Shown here in pieces: positions 51,001-63,100 of a stretch of 64,000 nucleotides of DNA. The notes beneath the pieces are model-generated. The model did not search any database. It was not told the DNA's origin and worked only from the letters and a program-made list of their open reading frames with translations. The position numbers and the translations under genes are program-made. This stretch comes from Anoplolepis gracilipes (lineage: Eukaryota > Arthropoda > Insecta > Hymenoptera > Formicidae). Within the stretch, counting starts at the first letter, position 1. Every line of letters begins with the position of its first letter. The stretch spans positions 5,448,001-5,512,000 of the forward strand of contig NC_132972.1 in assembly GCF_047496725.1 (NCBI RefSeq), given 5' to 3'.

Positions 51001-54000
51001 CTGGTGCCATCCAAAACTGATCAGAACATCGACAAGCAAAGCTCCTTTTAGTCTAAGTTCTTCTAAAAATGGAATAATGTAATCTATAAAACCTGACGAC
51101 CTGTCTCTATTTTTAAAAATAAAAAGAGGATATAAACATTTATGACTACTATAATTATGACAGATATATATACGGCAAATAAAAATATTTTCCATATAAA
51201 ACAAATTAAAACGTGAAGTATGAAAGTTCTGCATCTCTAAACATAATAAGCCGTAATATATTTTTTCTAAACATTTGTTCTTATAATATATAATACAAAG
51301 TCTAGACTCCTAAAAGAATAACATCTTCATCTTTCTTAAAAGTACAAAAAAATATTTGACAGAAGGGTTTCTAATGGATTAATTTTCAGCATTAATAATC
51401 AGACTTCAGATTAGAGTTTTCTCAAAATCTGTTTAATATTAAAAGCAGAATAAAACTTTATTATACGTATGTGCGTCAAAGTTTTATTTATATTAAAAAA
51501 AAATTTTTCCGGATTCAAAGGTATCAGAACCACTTCTCAAAACATTTCAAAGCATAATTTCATTTTCTTTTATCCCGTATACATATTAACTTACCAGCTT
51601 CTGTATGCAGGTGTACCAGGTACAGCTCCGTTCGCCGCGGCGGCTGCCTCTCTCTGTTTCTTGTTCACCAGGAAGCTCTATAATCGTAAGTACTTTGTAA
51701 ATAGAGAATTGTGTAGACTCGCACGACAGACTTAAAGTGTATACCGTTCACGATACGAAAACTCGGAAAATCAATACTTAGACTCGGCTTGTCTGATAAA
51801 TTGTTTCGCTGCTTTAATTTCTAATCAAACTATTTTTTGGAAACAAAACGTTTAACGTAAGAAATAAGTTTATTAACATCGTTAATCTTTGATCCGCGAT
51901 ATATGTTGAATCATTTTTTTTATTTTTACTGCAAAACATTGTTTACTAAAACATATTAATCTATCTAATTTTTGAAATAATATCGCCTCTTAATTGACAA
52001 TTTTATAAATATAAGCATACTTATCGAAAAATAAAGGTAAATTCTTGCACAAAAATAATTTGAAAGTGTAATTAAAAATTGATATACGTACATTGTATTT
52101 TGAAAAAAATAACAAAAAAGCAGAAACTTACCTGAAGGCGTTGTTTGACTTCTGTGGACGCGTTTGCGCTGTGATCGTGTTTGTCCTTCTTCCTGAGAGC
52201 CTCCAGCCTCTCCTTTTCTCGTCTCTCTTCTAGCTGTTTCTGCTGCTCCCAGATCTACGGCAGAAACAAATTCTGTTTTAAGAAACTTTTCGTTTTTTAC
52301 TACTTCTACATATCGCTTTCACATATCTCGAAATTATCATTCACAGGATTTCGCGAAAGAATGCAAAATCTCGTCAACATTGGAGCTTTGATAATTGGCG
52401 AGAATTATATTCGGTCAAAACCAGAATCCAATTACACGAGAATTCGCAATCGCGATAATGTATATTGCGTAGGAGCTCGCAAGGGCAGCATTTATTAGAT
52501 CCCTCCCTCGACTCTCTCTCTCTCTCACCCCTCTTTCCCCCGGGAATTGCATCTTAATTGGTTTAATCCGGCACGTACGCGCAATCGTATGTTCAAATCA
52601 TCATCTGTAAACGATGCAAACCGTATTCTCCGCGTTATTATATCGACGAGTTTAGCTCGATTATGAAACGCATCATACAACTGCTGCATTAATGACTATG
52701 GGATTCAATAGTAATTTTCCATTTGCTATTTGACTTGCTCTTCTCGCCTAGAAGGAATCATATTTCCCATGATGCAGCATAATATATTAGAAAACCTTTC
52801 TTTATATTCTTTATACTAGTTATAGTTTTCATTGATGTTAAGAAACATTTTGTATTTTATAGACTAAAAGTATATTGATCTGACAAGATGAAAAAAGATC
52901 AAATCTATATATATTTTTAATTCAACAATTTTTAAAAGAGATAAATATCTAATTTATAAAGTGATGTCGAATATCTTTGCTAACAATGGAAAGAATACAA
53001 ATGCATGAAAAGCGCTATTGACTTTAAAGCAGAAAAATAAGGAAAAATTAAATCATTCTGAAACGTGTAAATAGTCATGAAATATGTAAGCGTGAGAAAA
53101 AAAACTGTCTTAATTTTTTGACAAACAAAATAGAAAGGAGAGAGATAAATCGGATAGAGCTAATCGGATAGCACGTGGAAGCCTGCGCGAAATCCCGGGA
53201 CATCGTTAAACATTAATCTAATCCGCGTATCCCGTAATCTCTTGCTCCGATTAGTGTTCTTTCCGTGGGTGTATTCGGCGAAGATCGTCACGAAACGAAG
53301 TGACAGCGTGATTCGAGATCACCAGAGTGTCGAATCATTTATTAACACAGTTAGAAATCTGGCTGCCAAGTCGGATAACGCGCTCGCTTGCGATAAGATC
53401 ATCGCGTCTTCTCTTGCCTTGCCACTCGGAGGGACTTCCGAATCTCGCGACTAGCCGACTCGCGGAAAGCGAGACTCGTTTCGCAGAGTTCATCAACATC
53501 GCGCTACCACATCTCTATTCTACGCGTCTGGCAACATTATCGTTCTCGTTCGCGCCACGTCTCGTTATTCGTCAATTAATATCCACCAAACACGTGGAGC
53601 ACTCGCGTCTCTAACTGCGCTGTCCGACGCGCAAAATTTCTTTCTCCTTTCTCCTTTTCGTATCATCGATCGAGTATTATTGTTAAAACTAAGAGATAAT
53701 AGTTCATAAATCATAATTTACTCGATCAGATTTAAATTATATGTATATAAATAAAATATTCGATATGAAATTAATTATACAAATATATAATAAAAAATTG
53801 AAGGTAAAATGGGGTCTAATACGTACATATTTAATAATCTAAAAATTAATCAACGTTGAATAGATTAAATTTATATTTTTATCTTATTTACAGAAAATAT
53901 TTCTTTTATAGAAAAGCTTTGTTATATTTTATACACATTACGAGTCTTAGAAAAAGATGATAAATTTTACTGCCGAATAATAAATAATAATTTATACTTC

Positions 54001-54074
54001 TGAATAATAGCGTCGTTCTTTTCCCTGTGTATATTGTACATAATTGATATATATGTACGATACATACATTACGG

Positions 54075-54129
<55 letters not shown>

Positions 54130-57100
54130 CGATATATACATATGGTCATCATATTCATCATTGAATACTTTTATTTGATCTTTTTAGTATCTATTATATA
54201 ACGAATCATACTTTATAATTATCAATGAAATAACATTAGCACGCTAGTCAATAACCGAAGGACAACGTGATCTTATATGATACAAAATACAATCAAGCAA
54301 TAAAGCAAATCGGAACAGTTATTACTGTTTCGATCGCGCGCAATGCACCTGTAGGACTGAAAACACCTGCGCGCACCTGTTAATACCTCCCGCGCCCGGA
54401 ATATGCCGGAGGCGGAAGTGACGTCGGCACGCGCCACAGGTGCAACGGTATGTTTACGGTATCTCAACCGCCGAAAATAGCATAGGCATTATGAGATGTC
54501 GATCAAAGGTGGGAGGAAAACGAATGAATGAATCAAAACCCTTTCTCTTTCTCGCCCCTGTAATAAAGCCTTCTCAATTTTTGAACAGGTAAATTTCGTC
54601 TATGCGGGTGTTTAATCAAATTGAAATGAAAAAAAGATCCAATTTGCTCACAGGTCGAAACAGGACTCTTACGAGTCATATTTTACTTTAAAATATTTTA
54701 CTTCGAAATATTTTTAACGTAACGATGTGAAAATAGAATAAAGTACAGAGCAAAAATAAAAATAAAAAAAAATAAATGAACCATCGAATTATAATAAACG
54801 CTTTACCCGTCGTGTATTTGAAAGTACAAATTTTTTAATTTATGAAAAATATCTATATTAACAATAAATAGACTTCTATTTGTAATCAGACTAGATTTCA
54901 TTTATATAAGCAATAAGAGTTATCTATGTGAAACAATATTAATTCAAAGTTCGTGTTACTCTAAAACATGTTGCACGAGCACGTCTATTTTAATTTATAT
55001 TCCTCGTATTTCGCATCGGTGAATAGCAATTTTCTATGACATATTTATACGCGATGTTACACGTGTTAGAAGATTATAGGATACGATGAATCCATGCATA
55101 ATTACGATAAATGAGCGTCACGATGCGTACACGTTATGTGAAGTGGAAAGGTTATCAATTTGATGTAGAATCGCATAATTCTACCGAACTAGAATGTTCT
55201 ATAATTCTACATAAACATATTATCAAAAAAAAAAAATATATATACATATAATCATTTTAAAGCATTCGCGCATACTTGATAGAATGACTCTAAAATTGCA
55301 TATCTAGCAACTGCGCAAAATGTTTGTGAACATTCGCATAATTGATGAATATCCAACTGTTGTTTGCAAACATTTATTCAAAGAAGGAAACATTCAAACA
55401 AAATGTTACAATATTCGCAAACGTTTATTAATACTTTTTGATGGCTACTCAACTTAAAATACAAAGAAAATAGACCGAAAGAATTTTTTATATGCGATTC
55501 GATAAAAATTCTCTCGTATTTGCGAGAAATTAGATATTTCGAGTAATTTTTCAATTAACCTGATTTTCATCTTTTACACAAAAAATAAAATCTTCGTTCG
55601 TATGTGAGATAAATTATTATTTTAAATAACCAGCTTTTGGCTGCTCCAGGCTGTTACATGTCATGTTAAAATGCATTCAAGTTACAAGTAATAGTGTTAC
55701 TGCAACTGGAAAGCTACAGCTTAAAATTTTATTTAAATCGATATTTTTAAAAGGCTTCAAAAAAACATATCTCTTTCTAAAGCTGTGTGACATAAAAGTA
55801 TAAACTGACGAAAAATGTTATATAAAAAAGTTCGCAGGATAAAAGTGACATATTGCATACGTAATGTGGCAAACCAAAGGTAATTTCTAGTTTAATAACT
55901 AAAAAAAAACCTATTTAAATTATCGACTGTGATAAAACTATTGAAAATAAAGCACCGAAATTTTTAAATAATTTATGGGCTTTCATGAAATGACAGCCAG
56001 GTGTACACATGGACATAACACAGATTGCGAGTTCGATTGATCAAGAATCTTGGGATTCCGCGACGCGACGATGCAGCCAGTTTATTTTCACGATCAACCG
56101 TTATTGTTACTATCGCCTTCGTGACGCATGTTACGCGCGCCGACAATGAGAGGAATATTCCGTTGGACTTTCGACAGAGCATAGGGAGAGCAAGAAAGAG
56201 AGAGGAAAAGACAACAGAGTACAGGATGACGTTTCGAGAGAATTGTCATCGCGAACGGTGACGGGGATGGGAGAGCCGAGTATCGGGTAAAAAGCAGGAG
56301 AGAAGGATCCTCTCTATTATAGACGAATAAATACACGGCTGCTAATGCTGTTGCTGTTACTGTTACTGTTACTGACCGCTGATGCAAGTGTTGTTCAATA
56401 AAAGACGATCCTCGATGCGATCCGCAATTTCGCACGCGTTCTTTTGATGAATCGCGATGCATTTAATAGAATAGATGCATCCAGTCAATGATTCGTTAAA
56501 AAGAATATTGCTAAATAATTATTCTTGCTAGAGCAGAAAAAAAGACGCGAAAAATGATAATCTTCGGGAAAAAAGAATTAGAAAAGTCATCTATATATAT
56601 AATTATTTGAGAAAAATTAAGAGAGAGAGTATTTATTTGTTTTAAAAAGAATAACATCAAAATTAAAAAATAGACTTTTATAATAGTATTAATTTTGACA
56701 CGTAGAGAGCTTTTTAACATATATGAAATTAAAAAAACTTACAGAAATAGAAGCTTTGATGAGTAATAAGATCACTATTAAAAAGCTAAATTTATCGAAA
56801 CACATAATAAAGTAACAAATCGATAAATATGTGAAGTGTAAATCTTTAAGATTAGACTTACCTTGAGTTGATGCATCTGTTGCTCGTGCAGTTCAGCCAA
56901 TTGTCGTTCCTGGGCCTGATATTGTTGCCGAAGGAGCTGCTGTTGAAGCTGATGATGTTGCTGTAGCTGGAAAAAATCCAGATATCTCAAGGGTATTGTA
57001 ATGTTTTTAATTGAAAATTAAAATATTAAAGACATCTGAAGAATGAAAGATGGAGTAAATAATTCACGCAAGTGAAGTATATATTTTTTTTTTTTTCAAT

Positions 57101-60100
57101 CGAAAGTCGTCACAAAGCATTTTACGATTTAATCTTTTAAAATTCTGTTTATCAGATTATATTAATCACTAGGACGGATATTTATCTTTTTCAATTTGTC
57201 AAACGGACGGAGAATAAAGGGAAAAAAAGAGAGAAATACGAAAATGGAGATTTATGTACGAGGTCTGTGTTTCTGAACAAGCTTTTGTTGCACGTCAAGT
57301 GAAAATGCGAAAGTATTGTATGGCGCAAAGTTTCACGCCAACATGGCGCGCGCATTTGATCCGTTTAATCCAATTCACCGTGTCTGTCGAACGTTTTTCG
57401 TTGTCGCGTTCTCGTCGCACGTGGGCGACTTTGGCTCGTCCTTTCTCAGAAGGAAGTGCGTGGGTTGCGCCGACACGAAGACCAAAACAATTTCGTCCAA
57501 TTGGTTACATCCACGAAGCACGCGCGCGAACGCTATTACCATGTGATTCCCATTGCACTGGGTAAGATTATTTAAATCGAACGCGATATCGATCGTGACA
57601 CAACAATCGTCGTAATATCAATATGAAATCGCTATGAGTTATGTCGGATATATATGCTAGAATTATTTTTGCGATTCTCATTGACATTCCGCCAACTTGA
57701 GACTTACTTACTTATTATTCTCCTTAGAAACCAAATTGAAAAAAGCAGATAATGAGCGTAACTCGAACCCTAATAACTTTAATTAAGTTTCCGAGAAAGC
57801 GTTTCTTAGTCATTGCTTAATTTCAGATTAGTCATTACTAAAGTAACAGGATCCTAATGATAATTTAAATTGTTGAATTCTATACAGAAGAGTCTATGCT
57901 CTCAAAAATCGAAATCTCCGAAATGATTAATAAACTAAAATTTATATTAAAGTTATATCCACCAAATTTTATGTAAAAAAATGCAGTTTTGTAAAGTTAA
58001 TTTTTATAGTGAATTTCACGATGACTTTAATTTCAAGCCGTTAAATAGTTGACAGCTGAACATCGCTTTGTCACTGTCGCCATAATTCACACATCAATCT
58101 ATTAACCAAAGCTGATCGAATATTGATCTGGAAATTTTCGAATAAATTGATATACATTGCAATATATCGTGAAAAAGTATCGGCATATTGTTTGTAAAAT
58201 TATTGAATTAATTCAATCAATCTGAGAGGAAAATTGTGAAATGAACTTTACGGAACAATATAAAGCGAGAACCCTCGCTTTCATAATGCCTCCGAGTGAA
58301 GGTCCGACCTCGGGATGGAAAGGATACGCTCTTCGAATTACGGTACTGGCAGTAGGTTTCGGCATTTGCGTTCTGTTGTTCCGAAGGAAGAGTTCGTTTG
58401 GCGAAAGGTGGAGAAACTTACGTAGAAATCAAAATCGAGAAATTCAAATCGAGACATTAGACGACTCAAGTGCCAATTCGAGTACCGAAATAAAAGAGCT
58501 TAAGAGGTATAACGATTTTTAAGAAAGATGCTGAAATATTAATATTTTTTTTTTTTTTTTTATATAAATTGACCATTGATCTTTGTAATATATTAATATT
58601 TATCAATGTTAATAATTAATATATAATATAAAATATAAAATCATTATTTTTAAATAATATTTTATAATTTTTCATAGTTTCTTTTTACAATGTTTGTGCG
58701 AAATAATTTATTTCTATGCAACCGTTGAGTATGTTACTATTATATATGTATTTAAACATTGATGTTTACTCCAACATTTAATGGCCGTTTAACTCCTGGA
58801 ATAAAAGCAATGTATAACGTGAAAAGCGTATGTGTATGCACATATGTGTGTATATGTATGCGACAGAATATAATGGCGCACTTTCGTTTCCTCGACAGTG
58901 ACGACAAATCCATAGTGACGTACAACGGCGAAGTCTGTCCGATCTGTTTAAATGCGCCCAAGATCGGCGTGAAAGCCCCCTGCGGTCACTTGCTGTGCGC
59001 GGAATGTCTGGCAAGTTATTGCGACGTTAGAATAGCACCTGCACCACCACCTTGTCCATTATGCAGGGCGCCGCTGAATTCGGTGGCCTTGGCCTGCGAT
59101 TTTGTTAGTTATATAACAATGCTAGTATTATATAACTTCCGCCGATAAAAGTGATAATAAAGCCCTATCAGCTCTATTATAATACAGTGAAATGTAAATA
59201 AAATAAGATGTAAGAAATAATAAATAATATAAAAAAGGACAGGTTACACGTAATAGAAAGGATAAAGCGAAAAAAAAAAAAATAGAAAATATCCCTATAA
59301 TATAAGAGAAAAATTATCCCTTTCTTTGGAAAATAAAATTTTCTTTTACGTCTCACTGTATTTCGCTCCAATTGATATAAGGCTAGTATGTAAATAAAAC
59401 TTAAAAATTTTTAAATGATGCGGATAAGTCTACGTATAGATATTATTTTGAGTAATATATAATTAATTTAATTACAGCCCATTCTAGGTCCCAAAATGTT
59501 AGATCCAAACACTATCATGGTGCGAGAATGGATACGCGAATACAATAATCATCGCGGTTCAATGATGTCAGTACGGCCGTTTCTGACGACGCGACTCGCC
59601 CTTTTCTTTAACCTCTTGACTCTCTTTCTAATTGTCGGATTGATCGCCGCGAAGCTTCAGGTTTTTGCAGAAATATAAATTTAAAAAAATCTTATCGCGC
59701 AAAGAGTTATCACTAACAATAAGCTTTTTTCAACAACAAGAAAAATATGCGGCATTTATCATTAATGCCTTTTTTAAATCCACGACATCCTCCAAAGATT
59801 GTTTTTTGAAAATTATCATTTGCAAGAAGTAATAAATAAAAAAAAAAGAAATAAAGCACTTCGCATATGATAATAACGATATTGACATCTGATTCGGCGC
59901 ATAATACAGGTGTCATCCTGGGAAAATTAAACGTCATACGTTTACATTATCGACATTGCATCAGTTATATAGTTCAAGAGCCAAAGCTCATCTAAGGCCA
60001 AGGTTAAACTAAATTCTATTGATACACTTCACAATATTATTGTGTTAGTTTGCGAGATTCTTCAAATTGTTTATGATTAAATAAGTTAGTACTGACATTA

Positions 60101-63100
60101 AGACATTTAAGATATATATAACAATAAAATTTGCTTTTTTCTGAATGTTATATTAAATATATTTTTCTCATTTTAGGAAAAACTTTACAAGTTAAATTAA
60201 GAAAATTGTAAATAAATTATTATCAATGGACAATTGAATCTAAATTAAAGATAAAGATTGCGAAAAATAAAGATTTTTTACTATTGATACACATAAATCT
60301 TTTGTGTGTATAATAATATATGCAGTGATGTGTATGTAATGCGAGAAAATGAATACTTCGTTTATCATTGATATGTTGTCAAATCAACCTGAACGAGATC
60401 GCAAATCAAACAAATTTTTTTGATAGCTTCTTTTTAACTTATATTCTTTAACTTTCTTATTTATACAATGTGTTTCTATAAATATATTTGTAAATATAAG
60501 ATGATAAGTTACAACGTTTTATATATCTTTTACATGTATTGTGTGTTTATGAATGCAATAAAATCATATTATGTAATAGCTGCAGGTATCATTATGCTTT
60601 TATTTTCTCATTTCATAACAAGAAAATTATTTTACGAATCTATTAATGTAATCGCACACGTTTTTAACTATAAAAATATGACAAAAAACTGTGAAAACAA
60701 CAGTTCGACAAAGAAATGCGCGAATGCAAATAATCGTTTACTTTTTCGCAATAATAATCTGTATTCCGAAAAGATTGTCCAAGTTTCTTTAGATTTTATT
60801 TCTTTCGTCCAATCTAAAAAATTCAAAGAACTAACTGATATAGACAAGTATTTAAAAAGTCTCTTCAAACACTTCGACAAAAGAAATATGTATATGTACA
60901 GTCCTATATAATCTTATAATTATATTTTTTGAGATTATAGAATTTATAAAAATAAATAATAATAATATCCAAAAAATAAAAAAATAACAAACATAAATCA
61001 TATAATGGATTATAATGTGGATTAAAAATATATATTACTGTGAAAAAATATATAGATTGAAATATATAAATAAAATGTATATGTGTAAATACGCCCAAAT
61101 GTGTGTGGATCTATATACCTTTAATCATTAAATTTTTTTCTAAAATAAAGTTAGTTATTAACAAGATCTAACGAAATATTAGAGGTAAGCTTACCGTCAT
61201 TTATCAATTTTATTTATGAATTTCGTTCGCAAATATATTTCCGATAATAGAGACGTAGAAAATAACACCTTCCCTTCCCTTCTCATTCCGGTGTCTCATG
61301 TCTCTTATTCTCCCGTTGTGCTGTTTACATTGTTTTCCATTGAATGTGTATGGTAATTGAATTCTACTCGACGAAAAAGACGCACGCGTTACGCAGTAGC
61401 ACACGCAATTTCACCACGTGCGATATGCGTTCTCGTGGTATATCAAGACTTCCGCTAAACAATCGATATATATATGCGTAATCAATTCCGTTCCATCATA
61501 TATATGTACATAATATGCGACAAAGCAGAAAAAAATACGCTAGACTATGATAATTTTAATAACAAATTTTTTGAAGAAAAAAACTCACGATTGTACGATT
61601 GTGTGAATTAATTCTTTCCCCTATTATTATATTCTTCAAATCTCTCTAGAAAGAAACTAATTCCAAATTTATGTTAGCCTAAATTTTTATTAAAATATGT
61701 TAAAGTAACGTGTATGTATGTGTTATCGTAACGTTATAAAAAAAAATTTTTTTCATATAAAATATCCTTAAGTACTATAAAGAAATTATATTATCTCGAT
61801 TTAAAAGTTGGAATTTGCTTCCGATTCATTCAATTTCTACTAAAGAAAATTAATGAGAAATAATATCGACAAAATAAGAAAAAAGTAAAATAATACAAGG
61901 CTGCAAGAGAGACGACTTCGGTTGAAAAAGATAAACGTCATTAAAATGCATTTAGGATCGAAATTAAATATGCGCTACACGCTATGAAATACGTTATGTA
62001 TGCGATATTCTTAACTATATTTTATGTATGCATTTATAGATATTTAAAGATTCTTTTTACCTTTTTGTTTTTGAAGACTTGACGAGACTTGATTAATGCA
62101 ATGTAATAAAACGTAATACTACAGTTACAGAAAATACGCGATATACTTATGTATGTTTTCTTTCCGGCCTTTTCTCCGCAAGCATTAAATCTGGCTTTCA
62201 CGAAAGTATCGGCGACCTTGAACTTAATTGCAATGTAACTAAAGAGCGCACGATCGATCGAACTCACCCGAAACTGTGTGAACTCGGTTGCAGTAATCTA
62301 AACTTCATCGTATATAAAATTTCGACAGGAAAATTTCTGCGATACATAGTTCCAATCATCACTGCAATTTATTTCAACACAATATTCGCACAACAGATTC
62401 ACATATCCTTTTTTAGAATTCATTTGATATCAAATCCTTTTATTAAAAAAAAAAAATATGATTTAAAATAACATACATAAATATTTGTACATCGTACAAG
62501 TTCTCTTTTTTCATGAAAGGATTTAATATAAAATAATTTTGGTAATATTAAATAAAAAAATATGTTCCTTCTTTTTAAAATAACAAAATCTAACTTTTTT
62601 ATCACTCTAAATATCATATATCAAAAAAATATTTCAACATCACGTGTCTTAGCCTATCAGTATCGCAAGAAATTTATATTCAGTGTATTTTTCAATATTA
62701 AAAAATATTACTTTTTTGTATACATATATAAATTATACTACAAATAATTTCTAGAGATTATCAAATCATAATATTATATGCATTATATAAATTTTCTACA
62801 TTTGCTACTGCAACTTGAAGAATTTGGCAAATATTTTATAAAAAAGAGTTGAGGTATTTATTTTCACGAAAAGATTGGCAATATATCTAATATAATATAT
62901 AAGATTCGATTGAAAGGCGCGCAGTACTTATCTACAAATCTTGTAAAAAATTTTCTGCAAATTTTCCCTGTTCTTCATAAAAAATATTTTTCTTCAAAAT
63001 TTCAAATAAAGAGAATATATGTTAAAGATTTTTTGGTGCAACTTTCTAACGAGTTCTTTTTTTATTGTATGCATTTTCTAATGTTTTTTACTCGTGAAGA

